A program made the position numbers and the translations under genes. From Dyella terrae (GTDB lineage: Bacteria; Pseudomonadota; Gammaproteobacteria; Xanthomonadales; Rhodanobacteraceae), in NCBI RefSeq assembly GCF_022394535.1, contig NZ_CP089414.1, forward strand, positions 2,480,001 through 2,544,000: a DNA stretch of 64,000 bases. The letters are read 5' to 3'. Position 1 is the first letter of the stretch; each line of letters begins with the position of its first letter. The notes below the pieces were generated by a model, which searched no databases, was not told the DNA's origin, and saw only the letters and a program-made list of their open reading frames with translations. Below, piece after piece: positions 16,510 through 25,726 of this stretch.

Positions 16510-17164
16510 AGTCCTAGTGTCCGAGTGCGTCGTCACCAGGTCGGTGGCCACGTATCGATAATGCGATCCGATGCATCAATCCGCATCAAAATCGCGGGGC
16601 CATATACCCCGGACGGCGCCCATAGTGGCGCCATTTGCCGTTCTGCATCAGTTGCATCAAAAGAGAGGGGAGAAGCGCGCAGGCGAGGAGGGGGGACGAC
16701 CGCGCGCGCTGGGTGCAGAGGGGCCTAACTGGTCACTTCTTGACCAGCCCCGAGGCCTCGCCAGCGGGGCGCCACAGAGCTCAGCCTGCGCCCCTGCCCG
16801 CGTCGCGCATACAGCGGGCGCGCCCTGCCAGCGCAACCTGAGCGCCTTGCGCGTTCGTATTGCATACATTGCACGGACAAGCTAACGTCGCGCCGTGGCC
16901 GCCAATTCGGCCACCGGGCTTGGACTCCCGCATACAAGGCGCGTAGCGCCCATCACCGATGCCGGCGCTTTTTTGTTGCCCTCGGTACGGCGCTAAGGGG
17001 GTAGCGAAACGCGACCCCCCCTTATCCAGTTTTATGGCGGGCGACGCGCGGGAGCCTTCGGGCTCGCCGGTTCCTTGTACCGGTAGTCCAACCGCGCGTC
17101 GTCCGTCACCCCGCTTGGACTCGGGGCGGCGGATTCCATGGATTGAATACAAGGAATCACGCAC
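16510..17164. other. 655-bp non-coding stretch with GC-rich structured repeats
   Basis: No supported gene. It contains copy 1 of a repeated element (16651-16735) and several GC-rich inverted repeats around 16886-17100. Open frames here are GC-driven and lack protein-like composition. Confidence 0.5.
16651..16757 (+). repeat. Structured repeat, copy 1
   Basis: Starts with TGCATCAAAA, contains the exact 24-mer at 16686-16709 (AGGAGGGGGGACGACC then GCGCGCGC) and ends with a small hairpin TGGTCA-CTTCT-TGACCA. Copy 2 is at 17500-17606 in the same orientation. Could be a repeated non-coding RNA. Confidence 0.5.
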
Positions 17165-17395
17165 ATGACTGCATCCGCTCGCGCTTTCGGAACTGATCCG
17201 CGCGCCCTCTCCCGTGCCGTCGAAGATCTCCGCGCCCCGTATCACGCCCTCCATATGGCCGCTGCCGGCATCGCGGCAGGGATGCACACGGGCACCGCCG
17301 ACGAAAGTGGCGTCTACCATCTCCTGCAGGCAGTGGCCGGCCAACTCGACCAGGCCATCGCCCAGCTCGAATCCCTCACCGGAACCCGCCAATGA
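17165..17395 (+). CDS. Small helical protein (island paralogue 2)
   Basis: 76 residues starting at ATG 17165 after AAGGA. Helical: LSRAVEDLRAPYHALHMAAA, GIAAGMHTG, VYHLLQAVAGQLDQAIAQLE. Shares the AAGMHxG element and layout with the protein at 12578. It lies between the two copies of the structured repeat. Function unknown. Confidence 0.6.
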   Translation: MTASARAFGTDPRALSRAVEDLRAPYHALHMAAAGIAAGMHTGTADESGVYHLLQAVAGQLDQAIAQLESLTGTRQ

Positions 17396-17499
17396 CCATG
17401 GACGTCATCCCCTCTCACTTCGGCACCCGTGAGCGCATCACTCCGCATCGAGCGCAGACGCCACCATGCCGCCCAAGGCCGAGCCTGACGGGCGGTATC

Positions 17500-17606
17500 G
17501 GTGCATCAAAATGTGGCGGGGTAAGAGAGCATCGCAGGAGGGGGGACGACCGCGCGCGCCGGGGACAGGCGGCCCCCGAAGTGCTCAAACCCTGACCACC
17601 AGTCAG
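17500..17606 (+). repeat. Structured repeat, copy 2
   Basis: Same order as copy 1: TGCATCAAAA, the 24-mer (17536-17559), and a terminal hairpin CTGAC-CACCA-GTCAG. The rest of 17396-17764 holds no supported gene. Confidence 0.5.
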
Positions 17607-17722
17607 GTACGCGTACGACGCCACACGGCGTCCACTGATTTGGGATGCCCAGATCCTCGCTCGAGCTATCGGCGGCCGACAGCAGCTCAACGACGCCCCC
17701 CCCTAATGTCGCCACAAAAAGA

Positions 17723-17744
17723 AAGCCCCGCATTTGCGGGGCTT
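17723..17744 (-). terminator. Rho-independent terminator of the HicAB/AbiU2 operon
   Basis: Stem AAGCCCCGC-ATTT-GCGGGGCTT followed on the minus strand by TCTTTTTG; 21 bp downstream of the AbiU2-like stop codon. Confidence 0.8.
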
Positions 17745-17764
17745 CATTCTTAGTTCGACAGTCA

Positions 17765-18514
17765 TCAGGCCGGGTAGCTGGCGACAGGGTCAGGCGGCAT
17801 CAACCGGAAGTCCGGGTGTCCCTCAGTACGCTCGCCACGCACTGCCACCCAGAAGAACTTCGCGTTGTGAGCGTGTCGACCAGCTTCGTCTTCAAGGAGA
17901 TCAAACGCCGTGCCACTTACTAAGTGCAAGAGTTCAGACACTATAGTCAAAGTGTCTCGATACAGCTGAACTACCTCTTCATTGGTCGGGTCCACGAGCC
18001 CAGGAGGTAGCTCAAGATCATGATGTGCAAGTCGTTTATTGCGCACAGTCCGAACCCGCTCTAAGGACGCATGTTTTTCGCCTTCTATGAGGTAGCTCTC
18101 GATTGCCATCCTAATGTTCTTCCGTTTTGAACCGAGCGAGCTTCTCAGCATGTCCCACACTAATTCCGGCACGCTCGAGATCTTCTGCGCGCGATCCTTC
18201 AGGAGCTCTTCGTACTTCGAATCGTCAGTGAGCCACCGCCAAATGCTCTCCATATTCGGTGTGTCGTGGCGCGTATCCCATATCCTCATGAGCGCCAAGA
18301 TTAGTTCCCGCCGAAGCGCCCAGGCCACTATATGAAACGAGTTCGTGGCAAATGAAGTGCCCATCCGGTCCAGAAGTTCTGCGTCATTCGCCGTGGGAGA
18401 CCAGGTCTCGTGGAACATCGCAGCCATCGTCGCGTTTTCTTCGCAAATGCTGACCATCCCCTTGAAGTGCTCAACTTCATTGGCTATTGGCTTGTTCTTT
18501 CTAGGTGTATTCAA
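17765..18514 (-). CDS. AbiU2/HEPN-like protein
   Basis: 249 residues from a TTG at 18514, which follows GGACGAG by 6 bases and lies 34 bp past the hicB stop. The frame runs further upstream only as a shadow of hicB. All-helical; HFKGMVSICEENATMAAMFH and FHIVAWALRRELILALMRIW resemble the AbiU2 HEPN family, and RTVRNKRLAHHDLE fits the HEPN ribonuclease motif (R-x4-6-H). HEPN proteins of this kind are RNases of abortive-infection and toxin systems (family knowledge). It is probably co-transcribed with hicAB and shares its terminator. Confidence 0.65.
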   Translation of the reverse strand: MNTPRKNKPIANEVEHFKGMVSICEENATMAAMFHETWSPTANDAELLDRMGTSFATNSFHIVAWALRRELILALMRIWDTRHDTPNMESIWRWLTDDSKYEELLKDRAQKISSVPELVWDMLRSSLGSKRKNIRMAIESYLIEGEKHASLERVRTVRNKRLAHHDLELPPGLVDPTNEEVVQLYRDTLTIVSELLHLVSGTAFDLLEDEAGRHAHNAKFFWVAVRGERTEGHPDFRLMPPDPVASYPA

Positions 18515-18548
18515 AGTGATCTCGTCCCTGATGAAAGTCCTGGCACAT

Positions 18549-18986
18549 TTATGCAGCGTGACGAACACCAACCGGCTCGACGGACACGTTGACGCGATAG
18601 CCGAGGTGCGCCAGTGCACCCTCCACCTGCTCGAGCTTCGACTTGTGCGCCAGATCCAGCAGGCGATCCACCTGGGGAGCGTGCATGCCCAACATGCGGC
18701 CGAGATCCGCCTTGCGTACGCCCTTGGTCTGCATGGCCTGATAGAGACCCACCTTGGCGACATCGAGCGCCGGAAGCGCAACCCAGTGCTCGCCGCGCTT
18801 CTTGTCCGTAGCGGTCGGGATCGGTTCCCGTTCGTCCATATAGGACTGCAACACCAGCGCGATGGCATCCACCGACTCACGCAGGGCTTCCTCGACGGTG
18901 TCGCCGACACTGTTGAACGCCGGTAGGTCGCGGCACGTAGCCACGAACGCGCCGTCTGCTTCGGCTAGCTTGATCGCATATTGCAT
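18549..18986 (-). CDS. hicB: HicB antitoxin
   Basis: 145 residues: N-terminal RNase-H-like HicB fold (MQYAIKLAEADGAFVATCRD, LPAFNSVGDTVEEALRESVD) and C-terminal helix-turn-helix (VRKADLGRMLGMHAPQVDRL). Neutralises HicA and represses the operon. It follows hicA by 28 bp in the usual hicA-hicB order. Confidence 0.92.
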   Translation of the reverse strand: MQYAIKLAEADGAFVATCRDLPAFNSVGDTVEEALRESVDAIALVLQSYMDEREPIPTATDKKRGEHWVALPALDVAKVGLYQAMQTKGVRKADLGRMLGMHAPQVDRLLDLAHKSKLEQVEGALAHLGYRVNVSVEPVGVRHAA

Positions 18987-19014
18987 GTCATCACTCCATT
19001 GGATGCCCCGGCCC

Positions 19015-19191
19015 TTACAGGCCGAGGTCTTTGAGGATCTTCTTTCTCAGTGGCTCCGGTATTTCCTTGGATCCGTGATTCGGGACCACCGAGGTGTTGC
19101 CGTCGAACTTCACGAACTGGTGGCTTCCGCGCTGACGTTCAAATATCACTCCTTGCGCCCTAAGCCACCTGATGAACTCGCTGTACTTCAT
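19015..19191 (-). CDS. hicA: HicA toxin
   Basis: 58 residues from the ATG at 19191 after GGGAGG; the longer frame to 19236 has no ribosome-binding site. Double-stranded-RNA-binding-like mRNA interferase: MKYSEFIRWLRAQGV, the catalytic-His segment RQRGSHQFVKF, and IPEPLRKKILKDLGL. First gene of hicA-hicB-AbiU2. Confidence 0.92.
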   Translation of the reverse strand: MKYSEFIRWLRAQGVIFERQRGSHQFVKFDGNTSVVPNHGSKEIPEPLRKKILKDLGL

Positions 19192-19448
19192 CGCCTCCCT
19201 GCCTGTCCATTTCCCTTGCATCCATTGTACTAACATTTATGTTGCATGCAACACTTTTGTTAGTAACTGCGCAAGAAGAAGCCACGTGAAGGCATGGCGC
19301 GGACAGTACCGGAAGTGACCCTTGGCAGAAGGCATCATCCACTTGCCCCAAGGTCATATGCATCCTGCCCGCCGTCGTTGGGTCCGCTTTCGATGCCGAT
19401 TCCCGCCGGGTTCGCGCTGAGGATTTGGATCGCAGTGCCGCTCTGAGC

Positions 19449-20177
19449 TTATGGCACATGATCCACTGCAGCGATGAGATCGAACGTCTCAAGGCCGTAG
19501 TCCCGCTCCCATTTCGGATTCAGTTGCCATAGCCCTTCTTTGACGGAAGGATTGATGGCGCTAAGGCTGCGCGCATAGCTGGCGTGATAGTGCTTATGCC
19601 ATCGATAGATGTAGTAGACGCGATCGACCGGGAGAAGAGTGGTTTCCCAGCATTCACCTGCGGTCTCATGCGCAATTATTCTTTGCTCGAAGTCGAAATC
19701 CTCACCCGCATTCATGCACTTGTAGCCACCGACGGCCTCGAAGACGGATCGATGGAATGCCGCGGCACAGTGAAAACCGTAGTCGCTTCGACTCAAGGTT
19801 TTTTCAACCCCCGCATCTCTCTCATGCCATAGCCATACCGTTGGGCATTTGTAGAAACCCCTGCCCGGAAGCCCTTTCATGGTCTCGGCAATTCGCCACG
19901 GAAGATGAATGTCGTCGTCATCCCAGATCAAAAGATTGTCGTATTTGGCGAGGGCGACGGACAGATTTCGCTTCTCGCCAAGGGTTCGAAGTCGCCTGTT
20001 CAGATTGACGATCAAAACCTCGTCGTGCTCATAACGAAGCTCCTGCGACGGGTGATCGTTGACGACGATCAGTTCCTTTGGTCCGCTCCACTCCTGCCGC
20101 AGGAAACTCTCAATGGCCTCCTCCAGGAAAAAGGGCCGGCCGTAAGTAAGGCATAGGCAAGATACGCCCTCATCCAT
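19449..20177 (-). CDS. GT2-type glycosyltransferase (RiPP locus)
   Basis: 242 residues, GT-A fold: VSCLCLTYGRPFFLEEAIES, LIVVNDHP, LGEKRNLSVALAKYDNLLIW and the metal-binding WDDDDIHLP. An acceptor-side motif GGYKCMNAGEDFDFEQR follows. No membrane segment, so it is cytoplasmic. It is the last gene of the RiPP operon, 35 bp after the GT60-like gene, and may add a second sugar to the peptide. The sugar is unknown. Confidence 0.82.
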   Translation of the reverse strand: MDEGVSCLCLTYGRPFFLEEAIESFLRQEWSGPKELIVVNDHPSQELRYEHDEVLIVNLNRRLRTLGEKRNLSVALAKYDNLLIWDDDDIHLPWRIAETMKGLPGRGFYKCPTVWLWHERDAGVEKTLSRSDYGFHCAAAFHRSVFEAVGGYKCMNAGEDFDFEQRIIAHETAGECWETTLLPVDRVYYIYRWHKHYHASYARSLSAINPSVKEGLWQLNPKWERDYGLETFDLIAAVDHVP

Positions 20178-20212
20178 GTTTCATCAGCCTCCATCGGTAA
20201 TGGACATCGACG

Positions 20213-21646
20213 TCAAGCCTGCAAGACGAACTTCTCGAACAATTCGTCATTGATTGACCGGATCTTGCAACTCAAGCGTGCGCCGGATGCGCTTTGGTGG
20301 GCCACTTCATATCGCACTGGCTTCTCCTTGGGGGACGCCGCGAAATTGATCCGATAGCTCACGGGCTTATCGTCACGCAGTGCCATCATCTCTTCGGACG
20401 AGAGCTTAAAGCGGTATACCTCTGTACCATCGCGGGAAAACACGCCTACCGTCACCCGGTCTCCTGTAGACACCGCCTGCTCCATATCGTCCGGCGCGAT
20501 GCGAATATGAGCGTCGACACAGCAAATCAGTTCGTTCAGCCAGTTCTCGCCCGACGAAGGCGTTTGCAACAGCTCCGGCTCCGCGCCGTCCATCGTAGCC
20601 TGCGTCACCCCTTCAAATCGGAAGCTCAAGCCGGCATATCGCTCGTAGTCCTCGATCGTCCGCACGCTGCCCAGGCCGAACCTTCCGAAAGACTCGTACT
20701 CAGTGCCAGACGCTTCCATGCGCAAAAGCTCGCGGCTCCGCAAATAGGATGAAACAGCGCGCTCCTTGGCTGTCTTGTCTACCGCACCGATCGACTTCCG
20801 CTGTGAGGTGTGATCGTCCCAGACCTTCGCCTCCCCGACCCGACGGTATTGGTGCCACAGGATCGGCCGATGGGGGTGAAACAGGTCGTACCCGTGCGTA
20901 TAGGCTCGAACAGCCAGGGTGATCTCCTCGCTGGCAAAGAAATGATCGCCATCGTTCGGTACGTCAAAGACAAAACTGCCATCGGCGAACACAAAGCCAC
21001 CGCTCAGGAATCGAGCCCGCATCGGGGCCTGCCGCTGCTTCCAATCGGCCATCGGCGACGACTTGAAGTGAACAATACCCGGCGGACTGAAGCGATCAAA
21101 GTTCATTTGAATCGCATCCATCTGCCGTGACTCAGGATCCCTGTCAGGATCAAACGCCGGCGGATAGCCGGTCAGCAGTGGCTTGCTGCTCACGCACCGA
21201 AGCTCGTTAATCATACCGATCAGCGCCGCATCCCACCCTGTCGTGAACCTGTGATGGGAATCGATCTGCAGCGAGAAGTTCTCGCTCTCGCTATACCGTT
21301 GAATCTTGTGACGAGCCCATCCGCAGCCGCGGCTCTTGAGATAGTCGACGTCGATCAACCTGACTCGACACCCTTCGATCCACAGGCCATGGATGCGATC
21401 CACATCGTCATGCGACTCTCCAGCGTAGGAAAAACCCGCTGATTCGAAATCGCCAATGCTCTCGTCGGCGGCATGCTGCCAGCACACGACGATGTTCAGT
21501 TTCCCAGGCGATTCCGCCGCGCGAATTAAGTCCACCAACGTGGGGATAAGTTGCGTGTCCCGATAGCTGGGTATCTGCACAAAGATCGAACCATCTTCTC
21601 GCACGAGCACGCCTCCTAGAACTCGCGTTCGCTCTCGATTTGCCAA
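20213..21646 (-). CDS. GT60-like GlcNAc-type glycosyltransferase (RiPP locus)
   Basis: 477 residues. The N-terminal two-thirds match the UDP-GlcNAc transferase family that includes eukaryotic Skp1 GlcNAc-transferase: SIFVQIPSYRDTQLIPTLVD, GCGWARHKIQ, FSLQIDSHHRF, GWD, LSGGFVFADGSFVFDVP. That family glycosylates hydroxyproline or Ser/Thr of proteins (established). The C-terminal ~130 residues look like a separate beta domain. Located 25 bp after the exporter gene. Glycosylation of the precursor peptide is inferred from context. Confidence 0.78.
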   Translation of the reverse strand: MANRERTRVLGGVLVREDGSIFVQIPSYRDTQLIPTLVDLIRAAESPGKLNIVVCWQHAADESIGDFESAGFSYAGESHDDVDRIHGLWIEGCRVRLIDVDYLKSRGCGWARHKIQRYSESENFSLQIDSHHRFTTGWDAALIGMINELRCVSSKPLLTGYPPAFDPDRDPESRQMDAIQMNFDRFSPPGIVHFKSSPMADWKQRQAPMRARFLSGGFVFADGSFVFDVPNDGDHFFASEEITLAVRAYTHGYDLFHPHRPILWHQYRRVGEAKVWDDHTSQRKSIGAVDKTAKERAVSSYLRSRELLRMEASGTEYESFGRFGLGSVRTIEDYERYAGLSFRFEGVTQATMDGAEPELLQTPSSGENWLNELICCVDAHIRIAPDDMEQAVSTGDRVTVGVFSRDGTEVYRFKLSSEEMMALRDDKPVSYRINFAASPKEKPVRYEVAHQSASGARLSCKIRSINDELFEKFVLQA

Positions 21647-21671
21647 TCAAACGTTGGCATCGGGTGTACTT

Positions 21672-23771
21672 CTATCGTGAAACTGAAGGAAGATCGATGC
21701 GGACGACGCGATCGGCCATCCGTATGGTTTCCGGTCGGTGCGCTATCACAATCTTCGTCATGCGGAGATCCTTCACCATGGCATTGACCATGGTTTCCTT
21801 CTCGACATCTAGGTGACTGGTCGCTTCATCCAAGAGAAGGATCCGCGGCCGACGATAAATGGCACGAGCAAGGATGAGCCGCTGCTTCTGCCCGCCCGAC
21901 AGGCTCGATCCCATGTCGCCCACCAGCGACTCGTAGCGCATGGGCATGGCCTCGATATCAGCGTGGATTGCGGCGGATTTGGCCGCGCTGATGATGTCCT
22001 GAAGATCAGCGTGCGTGTCGAAGAACGATATGTTGTCCGCGACCGAGCCGGCGAACAGGTTGTCATCCTGCATGACCGCGCTGACCATGTTCCGATAGTT
22101 CTCGAGCCCCAGGTTACGTATATCCAGCCCACCCACCCTGATTACTCCCTCGGAAGGCTCCAGCAAGCCGAGAATCAGTTTGGCTAGCGTGGACTTACCG
22201 CACCCACTGGGGCCGACAATGGCGACAGTCTCGCCCGCCCCGATCGTCAGATTGAAATCCTTGAGCACCCATGGCTCGCCATCGGCATAGCGAAAGCCCA
22301 GTCCGCTGACTTCGATACTTGGCTCGGGTTCCGCTCCGATGTTCGAGCCAGCGACATTTGCTTCCGGCGCATGCAGTGCCATGTCCGCGATGCGCTCCGC
22401 GTGGAGCCGAAGCATGCGCAGATCCACTATCTTGTCTATCAACCCGCCAACCTTGGTGGCGAACTGGTCGGCATAGGCCACGAACGCGATCAACATGCCG
22501 GCGGAGAACCGGTTCTTCATCACCAGATAGGCACCAAGGGATATCAGCAGTATCCGCTGAATACCGAACAGGCTCTGGTTCAGCGCACCAAAGGTCAACG
22601 TGATCCGCTGGCTGTACATGCCGCGCTTCGCAGCCTCGACCGTGGCGTTGGAAAGGCGGGCCTTTCGCTCGTTCTGTTTGTTCGCCAGCTTGATGGAGCG
22701 CACCCCGCGCACCGATTCCATCAACTCCGATTGTTGCTTGGCGGTGTAGACCAATTGTTCCTCGTTGATGCGCCACAATGTCCGATACAGCAGCCATCGC
22801 AATGCAGAATAGGCCAACGACGCAACGAGCACGCAGGCGGTCAACGGCATGCTGTACTGGCACAGGATGACCAATGCCAGAAACCCCATGACGCCATCCA
22901 GCACCGCCTCGACAAAGCCGCCGGTAAGCGTGTTCTGTATTGCCTGAAGCGATGAAAATCGCGAGACGATGTCACCCATGTGGCGCTTCTCAAAGTAGTC
23001 CATCGGAAGCTTGAGAAGGTGACTGAACAGGTTGGTGGTCCATTGCGCGTTCAAGCTGGCACCCAGCCAACTGAGAATCCATCCCCGTGCAACGACCAGT
23101 GCCGCCTGAAAGGTCATCACGATCAGGAAGCCGACCGTCAGCACAAACAGAAGGCTAGTGTCGGACGACAGAAGCACCTGATCAACCACCCATTGCATCT
23201 GGAAGGGAAAGACCAGGGACATGGCCTCGATGGCGAGCGCGAGACCAACCACCTGGATAACGGCTCGACGCAAGCCGACGATCTTCCCCGTCAACATGCG
23301 AAGGGAGACGCGCTCGCGCTCCTTCATGGGCTTGAAGTTCGCACCCGGTATCAGTTCAAGCACGATTCCGGTGAAGTGCTTGCTCACCTCAGCCAGTGGG
23401 ATCCAATAGCGACCGCGAGCCGGGTCGTAGATTTCCGCGCCGCGACGGGAGATGCGATGCAACACCACGAAATGCGCCATGTCCCAATGCAGGATGCAGG
23501 GAAACTGAGCCTCGGGCAGATAGTTCAGTTCGGCTCGGAGCGGGCGCGCTTCGAATCCCAGCGCATTGGCTATCCCCATCAATCGTGTGACATCCGTTCC
23601 CTTGAGCGACGTATGGAAGCGACGTCGCAAGGCGGCCAGGTCGGTGTCGTGCCCGTGATAGGACGCGATCATCGCGATGCAGGCCAGGCCGCACTCGGCC
23701 GCCTCGGCCTGCATCACAAGAGGCAGCTCGCGGCCACGCCCCCAAACAGGTAGATCGCTACCGTCCGCCAT
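21672..23771 (-). CDS. C39 peptidase / ABC exporter (bacteriocin type)
   Basis: 699 residues from the ATG at 23771, which overlaps the HlyD stop (TAATG). N-terminal C39 peptidase with Q21 and catalytic C27 (VMQAEAAECGLACIAM), His in AHFVVLHRI and Asp in IYDPARGRYW, so the protease should be active. Then six transmembrane helices and an ATPase: VGPSGCGKSTLAKL, LSGGQKQRL, ILLLDEATSHLD and IVIAHRPET. Such proteins remove double-glycine-type leaders and export the peptide. It pairs with the HlyD adaptor. Confidence 0.93.
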   Translation of the reverse strand: MADGSDLPVWGRGRELPLVMQAEAAECGLACIAMIASYHGHDTDLAALRRRFHTSLKGTDVTRLMGIANALGFEARPLRAELNYLPEAQFPCILHWDMAHFVVLHRISRRGAEIYDPARGRYWIPLAEVSKHFTGIVLELIPGANFKPMKERERVSLRMLTGKIVGLRRAVIQVVGLALAIEAMSLVFPFQMQWVVDQVLLSSDTSLLFVLTVGFLIVMTFQAALVVARGWILSWLGASLNAQWTTNLFSHLLKLPMDYFEKRHMGDIVSRFSSLQAIQNTLTGGFVEAVLDGVMGFLALVILCQYSMPLTACVLVASLAYSALRWLLYRTLWRINEEQLVYTAKQQSELMESVRGVRSIKLANKQNERKARLSNATVEAAKRGMYSQRITLTFGALNQSLFGIQRILLISLGAYLVMKNRFSAGMLIAFVAYADQFATKVGGLIDKIVDLRMLRLHAERIADMALHAPEANVAGSNIGAEPEPSIEVSGLGFRYADGEPWVLKDFNLTIGAGETVAIVGPSGCGKSTLAKLILGLLEPSEGVIRVGGLDIRNLGLENYRNMVSAVMQDDNLFAGSVADNISFFDTHADLQDIISAAKSAAIHADIEAMPMRYESLVGDMGSSLSGGQKQRLILARAIYRRPRILLLDEATSHLDVEKETMVNAMVKDLRMTKIVIAHRPETIRMADRVVRIDLPSVSR

Positions 23772-25045
23772 TAGAGCGCTCCCTGCGTTGTCACCACGGA
23801 ATCGTGCCCGCCCCGCAGGGGTTCGGTGATCCACTCTATCAGCCGTCGACGGTCGACCTGCACGTCTGCATCCAGGGTCATCCCGGGCTTGAGTATCTCT
23901 GCGTGCCCATACGCCATGACGGCCTGGCTGTCCAAGGCCACAAGCACGCGATAGCGCGATTCCTTGACCTCTCGCCCCAGCAGTCTTGTCGCCTCGGTTG
24001 CCGACAAAGCGCTACGGGATACCCCCGTGATGTGGCCGGCGTATTGACCGAACTTCTGATAGGGATAGGCCTGATAGCGAATCACGACGCGACCGCCCTC
24101 ACGAACAAAGCCGATGGCCCTGGTCGGGACCCACAGTTCGGCGAGAAGCTTCGAATTGGCCGGCAGCACTATCATCAGAGACTGCTGCGCCGCCACTGCC
24201 TGCCCCGGGTGGACAATGACATTAGCGACCGTGCCGCTAAACGGTGCGCGCAGAACCAACGCGCGCTGCACTTCGTTCTGTGAGGCTAGCTGGGCCACGT
24301 CCGCGAGTTGGCGCGCAATGTCATTGGCCTTGCCGGACATGGCGGCCGGCAATTGTTCGAGCTGCCCCCGCAGTTGCTGGTCCTGCTGCTTGAGCTGAAA
24401 GATCTTCTCCGTCAGTTGCTTCAGTGCCACCTGGTTCTGCAGCGCGACGTCTTTCTGCTGAAGCACCTGCCACTTGCTGACCACTCCCGAGCCCTCTGCC
24501 TTGGACCACTGCTCGTACAGCGAAGAAGCACTATCCGCCCGCTGACTTTGCAGAGCGATCTGCTGATCAATCTGCGTAATCTGATCACGCAGGAGCGCCT
24601 GGCGCTCGCGCAGGTCCTTTGCCTGCAACTCAGCCAGATTCTTTTGCTCGCGCAAGTCAGCCGACAGGCGTTCGCGCTTGATGTCGAGATCCGCCGTGAT
24701 CGCTGCATGCGTATCCCCCAGTGACGCGCTCACCTGCTCACCAGATATCTCCAACAGGGGCTGCCCAGCGGAAACGGCATCGCCCTCGCGCACCAGTACG
24801 CGTGTCACGATGCCTGGCGCCGTGGGCGCTAGGGTGAGCAATCCTTCCGCAGGGACAAGAGAGCCTTCGACCTGTTGATGTCGAGTGTAATGGGCTTCGG
24901 TCATGATGATCAGGATCATCAGAACCGTCAGCATCCCCAAGGCAAGGAAAAACCATCCAAGTCGTGGCGGCTGGATGCGTACGGAGCCAAGCCAGCCATG
25001 CTGCCGAGCTGCCATAACCTCTTTTCTAAACAGGCTTTCGGACAT
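23771..25045 (-). CDS. HlyD-family membrane fusion protein
   Basis: 424 residues: short cytoplasmic N-terminus, one membrane helix (LGWFFLALGMLTVLMILIIM), two lipoyl half-motifs (GLLTLAPTAPGIVTRVLVRE and RALVLRAPFSGTVANVIVHP) separated by a long coiled coil (~residues 110-250), and a beta-barrel end. Links the inner-membrane ABC exporter to an outer-membrane channel; no TolC gene is in the island. Overlaps the exporter gene by one base. Confidence 0.92.
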   Translation of the reverse strand: MSESLFRKEVMAARQHGWLGSVRIQPPRLGWFFLALGMLTVLMILIIMTEAHYTRHQQVEGSLVPAEGLLTLAPTAPGIVTRVLVREGDAVSAGQPLLEISGEQVSASLGDTHAAITADLDIKRERLSADLREQKNLAELQAKDLRERQALLRDQITQIDQQIALQSQRADSASSLYEQWSKAEGSGVVSKWQVLQQKDVALQNQVALKQLTEKIFQLKQQDQQLRGQLEQLPAAMSGKANDIARQLADVAQLASQNEVQRALVLRAPFSGTVANVIVHPGQAVAAQQSLMIVLPANSKLLAELWVPTRAIGFVREGGRVVIRYQAYPYQKFGQYAGHITGVSRSALSATEATRLLGREVKESRYRVLVALDSQAVMAYGHAEILKPGMTLDADVQVDRRRLIEWITEPLRGGHDSVVTTQGAL

Positions 25046-25128
25046 ATCGATCCATAGGTATTTTCATCGCCGCAGCAAACACTGAACCCACCCAGTCGGC
25101 GTGCACTGTTCAACTTCTGTCGTAGGCT

Positions 25129-25683
25129 CTAATGATCCGTGCTCACGTCGGCGGCTCCGTCATGGCATTCAAAATAAAAGACGTATGCCAGGCTGAAGGG
25201 ACGCGCATCACCGAGCATAGCCTTGCGTTCGCCGGCGTCCGGAGCCGCGTGGTGTATTTCCAGTGGCCGGAAGGTCCACTGCAATGAGGCGGCGCGGACC
25301 GCATCGATGAACATCCGGAGGCGTTGGCCTGCATCTCCTTCATCGGCCACCCTCACTTCGCTCACGCGCCCCGCCTCATCGATGATCAGCGTCGCGTGGA
25401 CTTCCACCACGGGTGCACATGCAGCAAGAAGGCTTTCCGGGTATATCGGCGAGACACGCTGGATGACATTGCCTCCGCTGGCTTGGTCGCCTTTTGACAA
25501 TTCGTATCGATGCAGGCCGGCACTGTCATCCAGCTTCCAGGTGGAATCCCCTTGCGGAGGCGGCGGCGGAATCGAACCGGTTTGCGCACAGCCGGCAACA
25601 AACAGCGTCTGAAGGGCTATCGAAAGGGCTGGGCTGCTGCTGAGCCAGCGGCGAAATGTCGAGGACACCATCAGCGCTTGCAT
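25129..25683 (-). CDS. Lipoprotein with TonB-C-like domain (RiPP locus)
   Basis: 184 residues from the ATG at 25683. Signal with lipobox VAGC (LSIALQTLFVAGC), then a Pro-rich linker and a TonB-C-terminal-like fold (VSPIYPESLLAACAPVVEVH, IIDEAGRVSEVRVADEG, SLQWTFRPLEIHH). Such domains occur in energy transducers and envelope scaffolds; here, with no membrane helix, it is probably an envelope lipoprotein assisting export or giving producer immunity. That role is inference. Confidence 0.75.
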   Translation of the reverse strand: MQALMVSSTFRRWLSSSPALSIALQTLFVAGCAQTGSIPPPPPQGDSTWKLDDSAGLHRYELSKGDQASGGNVIQRVSPIYPESLLAACAPVVEVHATLIIDEAGRVSEVRVADEGDAGQRLRMFIDAVRAASLQWTFRPLEIHHAAPDAGERKAMLGDARPFSLAYVFYFECHDGAADVSTDH

Positions 25684-25726
25684 CCGGCAGCGCCAGGCGT
25701 CTTCCGGAGCGGTAGGCCAGCCATCC

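Noticed and set aside
17765..18910. 381-residue protein including the hicB region
   Set aside because: Its first ~130 residues are the hicB gene read in another frame.
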